From contig NZ_JACHYC010000001.1 in the NCBI RefSeq assembly GCF_014192575.1, positions 124,001 to 188,000 of the forward strand: a stretch of 64,000 nucleotides of DNA. Direction: 5' to 3'. Below, one piece after another: positions 52,990 to 61,825 of this stretch; positions within the stretch are counted from its first letter, which is position 1, and each line of letters begins with the position of its first letter. The position numbers and the translations under genes were made by a program. The DNA is from Variovorax sp. Sphag1AA. Its GTDB lineage: Bacteria > Pseudomonadota > Gammaproteobacteria > Burkholderiales > Burkholderiaceae_C. Below the pieces are notes generated by a model, which was not told the origin of the DNA, made no database searches, and worked only from the letters and a program-made list of their open reading frames with translations.

Positions 52990-54396
52990 TCATGCCGGAA
53001 TCAGCGCGATCGCCTCTTGCAGGCGTCGGGCGGCATGCGAAACGAGCTCCTGCCGCTGCGGCGCCTCGCGCCGGCGCAATCGCGTGCCGGATTCCCAATC
53101 GGGATGGCTGCGCGCTGGCTGCGCAGTGCGCACCACGTCGGCCAGCGCATGGTGGTCGATGCCGTCCAGCCCATCGGCGCCGATCCGGTCCACCGCCGCA
53201 TGCCCACGGTATTCGAGCGCGCGAAGAAGGCGCAACTGCCAGCCCATGAGAACGAACAGTACCCGGTCTTCCACGGTGAGTTCGTGCAGGTCGCGCAGCT
53301 TGTTCGCGAGCTTGCGTCCGAGTGGTCCCAGCCCTTGCGACATCGCGCCGCCGATCGCTCCGCCCAGCGCAGCACCGGTGCCGAGCGAAAGTCCGGCCAG
53401 CGCGAGATCTGCCACTACGCCCACCGCCGCGCCCACGGCCACGCCCTTGCCGAGAAGGATGCTCGCGTCCTTCAGCGCCTCGGGGTGGAAGAAGTCCATG
53501 GTCCAGCGGCCCTCGATCGCGGGCAGCGGCGCCTCGTCGGCATCGCCTTCGCGGAATCCATAGAGCGTCAACAGGTCGTCGGCGCAGCGCTGCGCCTTGT
53601 CGAAGAGCGACTTCTGCAAGTCGGAGATCAGGCGATGGCGTCCCTGCTCGTCGGCGAATTCGGCGGCCGTCGCAGTGCGGCGCATCGCGGTAGCGTCGAC
53701 GAGCAGTTCGGCGATGCGTTGGCACGCGGCTTGCCGGCGCTGCGCGAACTCGGCTTCGAGCGACGCGGCCACCTTGTCGAGTTCCGTCCGGCGATCGCGC
53801 AGCAGCGTCGACAGGTCGCGGTACAGCTCGCGCTCAGCACCGACGAAAGGTGCGGCCGCGTCGAAGCGCACCACCACATGCAGGCCGTAGGCGGACAGCA
53901 GTTCTTTCCATGCGGCTTCTCGGTGCGCGGCACTGTGCAGGAAGTTCAGCACCGGCAGTACCGGCCGTGCGCAGGCGTTGAGCAGTTCGATTTCCGCGCG
54001 GAACTTGGGCAGCACGGCCTCGCGCGCATCGATGACGAGAAAGGCTGCATCGACGTCGAGCATCGCGCGAAGCACCTTCGCTTCCTGCTCGAATACGCCA
54101 TGCGCTTCAGGGCTCTGCAGAAAGCGGCGGATGCGATCCGGCGGCGTCAGGCTCTTGTCGAAGACTTCGAGATGCTCGCGCAATGCAACAGCGTCTTCGA
54201 GGCCGGGCGTGTCGAAGAAGCGCACTGCCGGCTTGCCTCCGACGTCGAGATCGGCCGATTCGACGTGCCGTGTAGTCCCGGGCTGTTCCGACACCTCGCC
54301 AAAGTTCACCCGCCGCGTGAGGGTGCGCAGCAGCGAGGTCTTGCCGGCGTTGGTGTGGCCGACCACGGCGATGCGGATGGGCGGGGGAGTCGTCAT
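52990..54396 (-). CDS. GTPase of the DUF3482 family
   Basis: The 468-residue protein starts with a GTPase domain. The P-loop is GHTNAGKTSLLRTL (GxxxxGKT/S), then a switch-like TTRHVESADLDVGGK and RFFDTPGLEDA (G3, DTPG). A helical region follows (coiled-coil, about 225-270), then LLGKGVAVGAAVGVVADLALAGLSLGTGAALGGAIGG, a glycine-zipper-like hydrophobic stretch, and a C-terminal helical domain (DUF3482). Era/YcjX-like proteins of this type are membrane-associated. The 5' end overlaps the upstream DUF2868 gene by 4 nt. The function is not established. Confidence 0.87.
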   Translation of the reverse strand: MTTPPPIRIAVVGHTNAGKTSLLRTLTRRVNFGEVSEQPGTTRHVESADLDVGGKPAVRFFDTPGLEDAVALREHLEVFDKSLTPPDRIRRFLQSPEAHGVFEQEAKVLRAMLDVDAAFLVIDAREAVLPKFRAEIELLNACARPVLPVLNFLHSAAHREAAWKELLSAYGLHVVVRFDAAAPFVGAERELYRDLSTLLRDRRTELDKVAASLEAEFAQRRQAACQRIAELLVDATAMRRTATAAEFADEQGRHRLISDLQKSLFDKAQRCADDLLTLYGFREGDADEAPLPAIEGRWTMDFFHPEALKDASILLGKGVAVGAAVGVVADLALAGLSLGTGAALGGAIGGAMSQGLGPLGRKLANKLRDLHELTVEDRVLFVLMGWQLRLLRALEYRGHAAVDRIGADGLDGIDHHALADVVRTAQPARSHPDWESGTRLRRREAPQRQELVSHAARRLQEAIALIPA

Positions 54397-55757
54397 GTCC
54401 AGTCGTGGAGCATAGGCTGCAGCGCGTCGGCAGCGCGGATGCCGTCGAGACCGGAATCGGCCAGCCAGGTGTGCCAGCGTTGACGCGCCTCGTCATCCGC
54501 AGTGCCAATGAGCCACAGACGGCATTCGCCGCAGAGCGCCAGCACTTCGCGCAGGAAGCGTTCGGTGCCGCGATCGGGGCTGGAGCCTGCATGGCAGCCC
54601 ACGAGCACTCGCCTCGGGCGCAACTGTGCCAGCGTGTCGAGCACCTGGCGTCGCGATGCAGCACTGCCATCGATACGCATCGCGCGGGCGCCGCGCATGT
54701 CGAGTGCCGCGGGTGGCCAGGGCAGTTCGTCGGGCAGTTCGAAGCCGACGGCCATCAGCGTGTCGGTGGTGTCGCCTTGCGGCAGATGCTGCGGCGCAAG
54801 ATGCGGCGCCTGACCCGGATCAGCGTCGACGATGCGCGGCGGCGCGAGCGCGTCGAAGCGTGCGATGAGCTTGCGGTAATAGGGCAGCGAAAGATCGGGC
54901 GATAGTGCCTTTCTACGCATGCGCCAGACGGCGGTGCACAGCAGCGCGAAGGCGGCGCGCGGCATCAGTCCGTAGACCACGATGCAACCGGTGAGCCATA
55001 GCGCCCAGTCGCGCTGGCTCGAGGCGGCAGCCGTCGGCGAAAGCACCGCCTGCGCATCGGGTATCGGGAAACCCAATCGCGCCGGCGCATAGCCCAGCCA
55101 CTGCACTGCGTGCACGAAGAAGGACGGGTCGAGGATCGTGGTTTCCCAGTTCAGCGTGTAGTTGCGAAACGCCAGCGCGAAGAGCATGGCCGCGATCACC
55201 ACCGCGAAGGAGAGCGCCCAGATGGCGTGGCTGACGAATCCCAGTGCCCATGGGAGCAGGCGAGCCTGTCCGAGCAGCCGCGTGGTGGCGCGCAGCAGGA
55301 CCGGCGCCTGCCCGCTCTGGCCGCCTGCGACCCGCGCGGTGAGCGCCATCCAGATCCAGCCGAAGGATGCGTTGAAGGAGCCGAGCGGCACCAGAAGCCC
55401 GAACAGCCATAGCAGCAGCGTGAAGAGGTGCAGGCCCAGCAGGCTCGCGAGTGCGACGACGACGTTGATCCGCCGCTCGCCGTCGCCGAGGACATTGCCC
55501 GCGAGCGAGAGGCCGGCGATCACGACGACCGCCACGAGCGCGAGCAGCACCCACGGAGCCCATGCACGCGCGCGTGCGAGTTCGGGGGTGAGTCCGGTTC
55601 GGTCGGCGAGGATGCGCGCGCGCATGGCGATCCGGTGCGCAGCGCCGGCGGCGGCCGCCTCGCGCATGGCTTGCGAATCCTCGAGCGGACCGGTCTCTTC
55701 GATCAATCGCACCGCTTCGGTGAGCGTTGCGTCCTGGAACGAAGAGGGTTGCGCCAC
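54393..55757 (-). CDS. DUF2868-family membrane protein
   Basis: The 454-residue protein has four or five membrane segments: about residues 55-80, 95-120, 165-195 and 250-275. A soluble C-terminal domain (about 290-454) includes RPRRVLVGCHAGSSPDRGTERFLREVL, which resembles a nucleotide-hydrolase-like alpha/beta fold. It overlaps the DUF3482 GTPase gene by 4 nt, a pairing I know from other betaproteobacteria. I set the start at GTG 55757 (MAQPSSFQDATLTEAVRL); it is uncertain because there is no clear Shine-Dalgarno. The function is unknown. Confidence 0.78.
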   Translation of the reverse strand: MAQPSSFQDATLTEAVRLIEETGPLEDSQAMREAAAAGAAHRIAMRARILADRTGLTPELARARAWAPWVLLALVAVVVIAGLSLAGNVLGDGERRINVVVALASLLGLHLFTLLLWLFGLLVPLGSFNASFGWIWMALTARVAGGQSGQAPVLLRATTRLLGQARLLPWALGFVSHAIWALSFAVVIAAMLFALAFRNYTLNWETTILDPSFFVHAVQWLGYAPARLGFPIPDAQAVLSPTAAASSQRDWALWLTGCIVVYGLMPRAAFALLCTAVWRMRRKALSPDLSLPYYRKLIARFDALAPPRIVDADPGQAPHLAPQHLPQGDTTDTLMAVGFELPDELPWPPAALDMRGARAMRIDGSAASRRQVLDTLAQLRPRRVLVGCHAGSSPDRGTERFLREVLALCGECRLWLIGTADDEARQRWHTWLADSGLDGIRAADALQPMLHDWT

Positions 55758-55844
55758 GGGTTTCGACAGCTTTCTTTTTTCACGGCTCGGGCACTCCGGC
55801 GCGCCGGAGAGGAGCGGGAAATTATGCCCGTGGCGAACAGGCAA

Positions 55845-55868
55845 GCGCCCCCATGGAAATGGGGGCGC
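55845..55868 (-). terminator. hairpin downstream of the 24-residue membrane peptide gene
   Basis: Perfect 10-bp arms GCGCCCCCAT (55845-55854) and ATGGGGGCGC (55859-55868) with a GGAA loop. It lies 23 bp beyond the stop of the mini-gene. It lacks a T-tract, so it may stabilise the 3' end rather than terminate. Confidence 0.4.
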
Positions 55869-55891
55869 AGGGCAGGGGATAAAGGAGGATT

Positions 55892-55966
55892 TCAGCGCAG
55901 GCCGAAGAACGAAAGCACAGCGACCACGACCACGACCAGACCGACGATGTAGATGATGGAATTCAC
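55892..55966 (-). CDS. 24-residue single-pass membrane peptide
   Basis: A very short gene with GTG start at 55966 and a strong GAGGAG Shine-Dalgarno about 9 nt upstream. The product starts MNSIIYIVGLVVVVVAVLSF and ends FGLR: one hydrophobic helix with two Gly and a final Arg. I recall near-identical peptides in many proteobacteria as unnamed small proteins. It is preceded by a 95-bp gap from the ABC exporter gene and followed by a perfect hairpin, so it looks independently transcribed. The function is unknown. Confidence 0.7.
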   Translation of the reverse strand: MNSIIYIVGLVVVVVAVLSFFGLR

Positions 55967-56061
55967 GGTTGAAACTCCTCTGTTGAAGACGAATCCAGAA
56001 TGCCCATCGCACCGATCCGCCGGTGTCGGCGGGGTGCACTGTCCACTGTAGGACTCGCGGG

Positions 56062-57933
56062 TCAGACTGTCGATGTCTCCGTCTCTTCGTTGTCTTCGTC
56101 CTCGCTCCCGTCGCCGAGGAATCCGCCGCTCTGGTGGGCCCACAGGCGCGCGTAGAGTCCGCCCTTCGCGAGCAGCGTCTTGTGATCGCCTTCCTCGACC
56201 ACGCGGCCTTCGTCGAGCACCACGAGCCGGTCCATCGCGGCGATGGTCGACAGCCGGTGCGCGATCGCGACCACCGTCTTGCCCTCCATCAGGCGATAGA
56301 GGCTGGCCTGGATCGCCGCCTCGACCTCGGAATCCAGCGCACTGGTGGCTTCGTCCAGCAGCAGGATTGGTGCGTCCTTCAGCATGACCCGCGCGATCGC
56401 GATGCGCTGGCGCTGCCCACCCGAGAGCTTGACGCCGCGTTCGCCCACATGCGCCTCATAGCCCTTGCGGCCCGCCGGATCGCCCAGTGTCTGGATGAAG
56501 GCATGCGCCTCGGCCCGGTCGGCCGCGGCCCGGATCGCCGTGGCGGTGGCATCCGGCTTGCCGTAGCTGATGTTGTCGGTCACAGAGCGGTGCATCAGCG
56601 AGGTGTCCTGCGTGACCATGCCGATGTGGGCGCGCAGGCTGTCCTGCGTGACGTGCGCGATGTCCTGTCCGTCGACGAGGATGCGCCCGCTGTCCAGGTC
56701 GTGGAAGCGCAGCAGCAGGTTCACCAGCGTCGACTTGCCGGCGCCCGAGCGGCCGACCAGCCCGATCTTCTCGCCCGGTGCGACGGTGAGCGTCAGGTCG
56801 TCGATGACGCGCCGGCCCGCATCGCCGTAGCGGAAGCTCACGTGCTCGAAGCGGACCTCGCCGCGCGGCACGTCCAGTTCAGCGGCATCCAGCGCATCGA
56901 CCACGGTTCGCGGACGCGACAGCGTCTTCATGCCGTCCTGCACCGTGCCGATGTTCTCGAACAGGCTCGTCATCTCCCACATGATCCAGTGCGACATGCC
57001 TTGCAGGCGAAGCGCCATCGCGGTTGCGGCGGCCACCGCGCCGACGCCGATCACGCCTTGCGACCACAGCCAGAGCCCCATGCCCGCCATGCCGGCGGTC
57101 AGGCCCATGCTGAGGGTGTGGTTGGTGATCTCGAAGGCGCTGACCAGCCGCATCTGTGCATAGCCGGTCTGCATGAACTCCTGCATTGCCGAGCGCGCGA
57201 AGCCGGCCTCGCGGTGTGCGTGCGAGAAGAGCTTGACCGTCGCAATGTTGGTGTAGGCATCGGTCACGCGGCCGGTCATCAGCGCGCGCGCATCGGCTTG
57301 CGCCTTGCCGATGCTGCCCAGGCGCGGCACGAAGAAGACGAGCTGCACGACATACAGCGCCAGCCAGATGACGAAGGGCAGCATCAGCTGCCGGTCGAGC
57401 ACCGCGGCCAACACGATCATCGTCGCGACATACACGCACATCGCCACCAGCACGTCGGCCAGCACGAAGATGGTGTCTCGAACGGCGAGCGCGGTCTGCA
57501 TCACCTTGGCCGTGATGCGACCCGCGAATTCGTCCTGGTAGAAGGCCATGCTCTGGCCGAGCATCAGGCGGTGGAAGTTCCAGCGCAGGCGCATCGGCAG
57601 GTTGATCGCGAGCGTCTGGTGCTTGACGATGGTCTGTAGCCCAACGACTGCAATGCTTGCGACCAACGCGAAGCCGAGCCATGCCAGCGTCGTGCCGCGA
57701 TCTTCCCAAAGCCGCGACGGCGCCTGCCCGCCGAGCCAGTCGACGATGCGGCCGAGGATCGCGAACAGCAGCGCCTCGAAAGCCGACATCGCCGCGGTGA
57801 GCAGCGCCATCAGGGCGATCGAGCCGCGCAGCCCCTGCGTGCACGACCACACGAAGGCAAGGAAGCCGTTCGGCGGCAGTCCAGGTTCGGCGGGTGGATA
57901 GGCGTCGAGGCGTTTTTCGAAGAAGCGGAACAA
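56062..57933 (-). CDS. ABC transporter, fused permease and ATP-binding protein
   Basis: The 623-residue half-transporter has six membrane helices (about residues 30-315) and a nucleotide-binding domain with Walker A GLVGRSGAGKSTLVNLL, signature VKLSGGQRQRIAIARVML and Walker B ILLLDEATSALDSE. The H-loop is VVAIAHRLSTIAAMDRL. It works as a homodimer exporter, possibly of lipids or peptides. I start it at TTG 57933 (MFRFFEKRLDAYPP) because a GGAGA lies about 11 nt upstream; a longer in-frame reading to 57993 has no such support. The acidic C-terminal tail is unusual. Confidence 0.9.
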   Translation of the reverse strand: MFRFFEKRLDAYPPAEPGLPPNGFLAFVWSCTQGLRGSIALMALLTAAMSAFEALLFAILGRIVDWLGGQAPSRLWEDRGTTLAWLGFALVASIAVVGLQTIVKHQTLAINLPMRLRWNFHRLMLGQSMAFYQDEFAGRITAKVMQTALAVRDTIFVLADVLVAMCVYVATMIVLAAVLDRQLMLPFVIWLALYVVQLVFFVPRLGSIGKAQADARALMTGRVTDAYTNIATVKLFSHAHREAGFARSAMQEFMQTGYAQMRLVSAFEITNHTLSMGLTAGMAGMGLWLWSQGVIGVGAVAAATAMALRLQGMSHWIMWEMTSLFENIGTVQDGMKTLSRPRTVVDALDAAELDVPRGEVRFEHVSFRYGDAGRRVIDDLTLTVAPGEKIGLVGRSGAGKSTLVNLLLRFHDLDSGRILVDGQDIAHVTQDSLRAHIGMVTQDTSLMHRSVTDNISYGKPDATATAIRAAADRAEAHAFIQTLGDPAGRKGYEAHVGERGVKLSGGQRQRIAIARVMLKDAPILLLDEATSALDSEVEAAIQASLYRLMEGKTVVAIAHRLSTIAAMDRLVVLDEGRVVEEGDHKTLLAKGGLYARLWAHQSGGFLGDGSEDEDNEETETSTV

Positions 57934-58056
57934 GGCGAACGGTCTCCAGTGAGGGGCCGACTGTACCGGCGTGCGCGCTCCTGCGTGTGCCAATGGGTAT
58001 GCAGTGGCGTGGTACCCGGCAGCTGATCCCCTGGATGTCTGAAGCGCCGATTCGAC

Positions 58057-58614
58057 CTAAGGGCGTGGTCTTGCCTGCCTGTATTGACGCTTGTCGCCAA
58101 TCCGCTGCCCATCGGGATCGATGTTCACGCAGACGCGCCCGCCACAGAGGACGGCATCAGAGGCAGTGAAGGCTTGCACGATGGGAAGGGCGTTCTCGTA
58201 CCGCTGCAACTCGTCCTGGATGGCGGAGAGTTCGCGGCGGTAGTAGCCCAGGACCGCCCAGCCGACAAGAAGCACCAGCAGCAAGATCGATCCTGCGGCC
58301 CCGAACCATAGCCAGACGGTTTTGCTGGCTTCTTGCAGGTGCGCGGAGGTAGTCGAGACAGCGCGATCGTATTCGGCTGCGACGGGGGAAATTGCGCCCT
58401 TGGCCTCCTTTGCTATCTGGCTGCCGGCGCCGCTGACGATATCTGCGACGTCTCGGCGGAACCGGCTTGCATCTTCCCGGAGTGACTGAACCTGCTGATT
58501 GAACGACGCGTTCATGCGCGCCTCGCGCTGAGCCATTTCAGAACGCAGCATCAAGATGGCCTTCGCTGCATCCTGCAGGCCAGGTTGCATCGATCCCATG
58601 TCACCACTATTCAT
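58057..58614 (-). CDS. small membrane protein of the lysozyme-RTX island
   Basis: The 185-residue protein has an N-terminal amphipathic/coiled-coil stretch (about residues 20-100, heptad-like, rich in Ala, Gln and Arg), one membrane segment (about 98-120: WLWFGAAGSILLLVLLVGWAVLGYY) and a short C-terminal part with two cysteines in AVLCGGRVCVNIDPDGQR. The C-terminal Cys pair plus the YRRELSAIQDELQRYENALPIVQ helix resemble small mobilisation-associated or relaxation-type proteins. This is inference only. AGGGG precedes the ATG. It lies 36 bp downstream of the lysozyme-RTX gene and was probably transcribed with it. It has no orthologue I can name. Confidence 0.7.
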   Translation of the reverse strand: MNSGDMGSMQPGLQDAAKAILMLRSEMAQREARMNASFNQQVQSLREDASRFRRDVADIVSGAGSQIAKEAKGAISPVAAEYDRAVSTTSAHLQEASKTVWLWFGAAGSILLLVLLVGWAVLGYYRRELSAIQDELQRYENALPIVQAFTASDAVLCGGRVCVNIDPDGQRIGDKRQYRQARPRP

Positions 58615-58650
58615 CGCAATGTTCCCCTGATCTTCTCGTTTCGGTATGGT

Positions 58651-60444
58651 TCATAGGCGCATGACGGGGCTCTGGCGGGCTTGCGTCATTTGCTGCTCCT
58701 GCAACTGTTGCTGCTCCTGCGCTTGCTGCTGGGTGAACAACTGGTCGCCAAGCTGAGCCATCCGCAGCCCTTCCGGGGACTGCGCGAACTCGATGGCGAT
58801 CCGGTCGAGCTGATTGCTGTCGCCCGCTTGTAGCGCCGCGTAGGTTCTGTCGAGATAGGGGGCGTTGAACGGTCCTCGCTCTGGCAGATGACTGGCCTGA
58901 ACCTCTTGCTCGCTTGGCTGTTGCTCCGCGGTCCACGGGCGAATGTCGACATTTCCATTGGGTCCGAACAGCGTGATTCCCAACTGCCCGTTCTGGAAAT
59001 TCTCGATCACAGCTCGTTCCCGCAATGCCTCATCTGTCGCGAGCGAATCCGTGACCGAGAGATTGTTGCCTTCTACGGCATAGGTGAAGCGACCATCTTC
59101 GCTGCGGTAGCTATGGATGGGATCGGACGCCGTTCGCTTGCCGCCGGCCAGCCGTTGTCCGGCCCATTGCACCTCGCCCACGCCATCGCTGTCCATCACC
59201 GTGTCGCCGGCGCCAATCACGTAGGTGTCGTGGCCTTCGCCGCCTTCCATTCGGTCGTGGCCTGATCCACCAATGAGGATGTCATCGCCAAGGTGTGAAC
59301 GGAGAGTATCGTTTCCGCCTTGTCCGATCAGCACGTCGTTGCTGGAAACCTCCTGTGGATTCAGCCCGCGCGACATCCGCTTCGAATCGATGACTGCGGC
59401 GTGATCTACATCGATATCTTCTGTGGTCGAGTTGCGCTGCTCGCGGCCAATGGCATTGATTGACGCAGCCCGGAGCGGATTGCGCCGGTTGGGCATCGCC
59501 GCAAGGTCCTGATCGACGTTTGCGGGATCTCGCAAGTCTCGATTCGGATCAAGGTGGATTCGGTCTGCCGAGAAGTTCTCTGGGATGAGACGGGCCGCCA
59601 GTGCAGGGTTCTCCTCGCGCACCTGCCCCAGCAGCGCCACACGGGCCGGCTCGAGCGAGTCGGCAATATTCTGGATGCGTCCATACTCACGGACGATGGC
59701 AGGGTAGTCACGGTTCGCCTCTGCGATCCGGTTCCGTTTGGCCTGATCGCCTCCGATCGATACGCCGTGGGCCCCTTCCACCCGGTCGATTTCGTCCCGG
59801 TGCAGGCCATGCATCTGCACAACGCTTTGGGCTTCTTCTGGCGAGACATTGCTCGGATCGTCGTAGAGCCCGAACATATGCGCCTCAGCGAACCGACGCT
59901 TGCGCAACCCGCCCTCGAACTTCACTTCGGCAGAGCCCCAGCAGTTGTATCGCATCTGGAACCACGCTTCGGCCCTGTTCCCTTCCCGAATGGCATCCAT
60001 GATGGGGTGCTCCGGGATATTCCTGGTGCCCAACAACGCCCCAGGGCCGCGGTTGTAGGTCAATGAGACGATGGCGACGCGCTCTTCGGACAGCGGCATG
60101 CGCAGGGAATTCGCGGGTCCTTCATATTCCCGCATGGACGCACGCAGCAACTGCGCCGATTCCGCTTCGGTCAGCTCGCGCTGAAAGGTTAGTCCGAGAC
60201 GCGTTCTGTCCTCGGCGGGCGCAGCATCGATGGCTGCGAGGGCTGCGACCTCTCGAGGTGTCAGCCTTATCCCGGAGTCATGCCAGATGTCGGCGTTATT
60301 GCCTCGATTGAAGGTGTATCCATAGCCGATGGTGGCCTTTCCATCGCCTACGTCTTGCGCCCGCGCATGGAGTCCTTCGGCTTCACTCACCACGATGCGA
60401 AGGCGATCGTAGTATTCCTCGTCGGTCAGTCCACGGTAGTCCAT
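58651..60444 (-). CDS. lysozyme-RTX fusion, putative secreted antibacterial effector
   Basis: This 597-residue protein carries an N-terminal GH24 (T4-type) lysozyme domain, about residues 10-195. The catalytic Glu23 lies in EAEGLHARAQD, Thr38 is 15 residues later as in T4 lysozyme, LTYNRGPG is near 128-135, and GLRKRRFAEAHMF (about 179-191) follows, as in the family. A 170-residue linker leads to four RTX nonapeptides (about 374-409: GQGGNDTLR, SHLGDDILI, GGSGHDRME, GGEGHDTYV) that bind calcium. An RTX-associated beta region follows (VIENFQNGQLGITLF). The last 80 residues end in a Gln-rich tail (QQQAQEQQQLQEQQ). There is no Sec signal. A GGGACGGAG precedes the ATG. RTX repeats suggest a type I route; a type IV route is discussed under findings. 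Confidence 0.85.
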   Translation of the reverse strand: MDYRGLTDEEYYDRLRIVVSEAEGLHARAQDVGDGKATIGYGYTFNRGNNADIWHDSGIRLTPREVAALAAIDAAPAEDRTRLGLTFQRELTEAESAQLLRASMREYEGPANSLRMPLSEERVAIVSLTYNRGPGALLGTRNIPEHPIMDAIREGNRAEAWFQMRYNCWGSAEVKFEGGLRKRRFAEAHMFGLYDDPSNVSPEEAQSVVQMHGLHRDEIDRVEGAHGVSIGGDQAKRNRIAEANRDYPAIVREYGRIQNIADSLEPARVALLGQVREENPALAARLIPENFSADRIHLDPNRDLRDPANVDQDLAAMPNRRNPLRAASINAIGREQRNSTTEDIDVDHAAVIDSKRMSRGLNPQEVSSNDVLIGQGGNDTLRSHLGDDILIGGSGHDRMEGGEGHDTYVIGAGDTVMDSDGVGEVQWAGQRLAGGKRTASDPIHSYRSEDGRFTYAVEGNNLSVTDSLATDEALRERAVIENFQNGQLGITLFGPNGNVDIRPWTAEQQPSEQEVQASHLPERGPFNAPYLDRTYAALQAGDSNQLDRIAIEFAQSPEGLRMAQLGDQLFTQQQAQEQQQLQEQQMTQARQSPVMRL

Positions 60445-60478
60445 GCGTCACTCCGTCCCTTGCTGCTTACGCTGATTC

Positions 60479-61705
60479 CTACTCGTTGCCTTGCTGAGCT
60501 TGGCAGTCAGCCGCGATCTCTGCGTGCTTCAAAGCCAGGTCGCCTTCCAGAGGTCTTTTGTCCAGCCTTTCGTCAATCGCGATGATGTCGATGTCCCGAT
60601 GGGCCTTGAGGACTGTTCCTCCCAATCTCCAATGGAGCTTGTCGCCGTCGAGCATTGCGTGGGCAATGTACTTTCCGCCGCTGCGCTCGCTTTCAATCGT
60701 CAGAACCGCGCTGTCACCCTTGGCTATCCCGAGAACGCTTCCACCATCAATCTGGGATAGCCTTACCCGCGCGCTGTCGTAAGTGCCGCACAACCGATTC
60801 CCCCTTTGGACAAGGCCAAGGTTGAAGCCTCCGCAATCCGCCTCCGGATTCGATTTGTCGCACCATGTTGCTGACCACTCGCCATCGAATGGCTTGTTGC
60901 CGCCATCATTCACATTGCGACGGCATGAAGCGATCGTCGTCCGCGCAGTGCGGACGATCGCTAGGTGGCGGTCGGCAAGCACAGGTGTCCACCCGTCTAT
61001 CGCCGAGTTGTCATCCTTGTCGGCGTCTTCGATGTACTTGTCGAGCGTAGCCAGGCACTCCGTATACAGCCCGTTCTCGTATTGAGTGACCGCCAAGTCG
61101 TTTCGGATGTCGCCTTCTTCTTCCCACGCCAAGGTCCGCAGGCACCTTGTCAGTACGGGGGACAAAGTGGTCAAAGCTGCCTTGTAGTCTTTGGCCTGAT
61201 AGAGGCGCTTGAACTCGTTGCGAGTACGCTCAAGATTTCCTCGGCCGCACTCGTGCTCGAGCTTCAGATAACGGCCTTCAAAGTCGCCGTTATAGCCACA
61301 GAACTCTTTGCATTGGGCAGAGGTGTTTGCGGTCACGTCTATTCCCTCTGAGGAGCTCGAAAACTTCACGGCACAGGCGGATGGGCCGTTGTCGTCCGTG
61401 GCGATACCTTGGTCGTCTCGGATCGTTCCACTTAGGGTGCAATAGTCTTCTCCAACCAAACTCTCAATGACGAACGAAAGTACGCCGCCCCGTTCCTTGA
61501 GTTCAAGCTGCCCCCAACCCTTCTCCGTCGCATATTCACCCGGTGACAGTGGATTGCTCCGACGGACCTCTGTCGTGGCTATCGAAACTCGATTGGTCCC
61601 TGGCGAAGGCAATGACGATGAGGCTGACGCCTGTACCGAGCAGATTGCGGAAATCAACAAGACAACGATGGCGCGAACGACCCGACGTATCTCATAGCCA
61701 ACCAT
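60479..61705 (-). CDS. cysteine-rich exported protein, candidate immunity to the lysozyme effector
   Basis: The 408-residue protein has a Sec signal peptide (about residues 1-28: RRVVRAIVVLLISAICSVQASA) and at least 12 cysteines afterwards, so it should fold in the periplasm with disulfides. Two parts are visible. The first (about 60-250) contains GWGQLELKERGG, DYCTLSGTIRDDQG and CKEFCGYNGDFEGRYLKLEHEC, followed by a tetratricopeptide-like helical stretch. The second (about 275-400) is beta-rich (WSATWC, then LGLVQRGNRLCGTYDSARV). The strong GGAGGG before ATG 61705 fixes the start. It lies 34 bp upstream of the lysozyme gene on the same strand. The immunity role is inferred from position and export. 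Confidence 0.75.
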   Translation of the reverse strand: MVGYEIRRVVRAIVVLLISAICSVQASASSSLPSPGTNRVSIATTEVRRSNPLSPGEYATEKGWGQLELKERGGVLSFVIESLVGEDYCTLSGTIRDDQGIATDDNGPSACAVKFSSSSEGIDVTANTSAQCKEFCGYNGDFEGRYLKLEHECGRGNLERTRNEFKRLYQAKDYKAALTTLSPVLTRCLRTLAWEEEGDIRNDLAVTQYENGLYTECLATLDKYIEDADKDDNSAIDGWTPVLADRHLAIVRTARTTIASCRRNVNDGGNKPFDGEWSATWCDKSNPEADCGGFNLGLVQRGNRLCGTYDSARVRLSQIDGGSVLGIAKGDSAVLTIESERSGGKYIAHAMLDGDKLHWRLGGTVLKAHRDIDIIAIDERLDKRPLEGDLALKHAEIAADCQAQQGNE

Positions 61706-61825
61706 CGTCCCTCCCATGCACTTCTCCGCCGCTTCTCAGATGGGCGGCAGTCTAGCCATGGATCAGCGCTGGACGTTCTCTTCCGAGCGACGAATCTTCT
61801 TGCTCGGTAGCTACAAGCCTTTAGG

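Noticed and set aside
58651..60444. assignment of the lysozyme-RTX C-terminus as an XVIPCD secretion domain
   Set aside because: The Gln-rich tail is suggestive, but I could not find the conserved aromatic and Ile-Asp-His positions of that domain by eye, so I left it unassigned.
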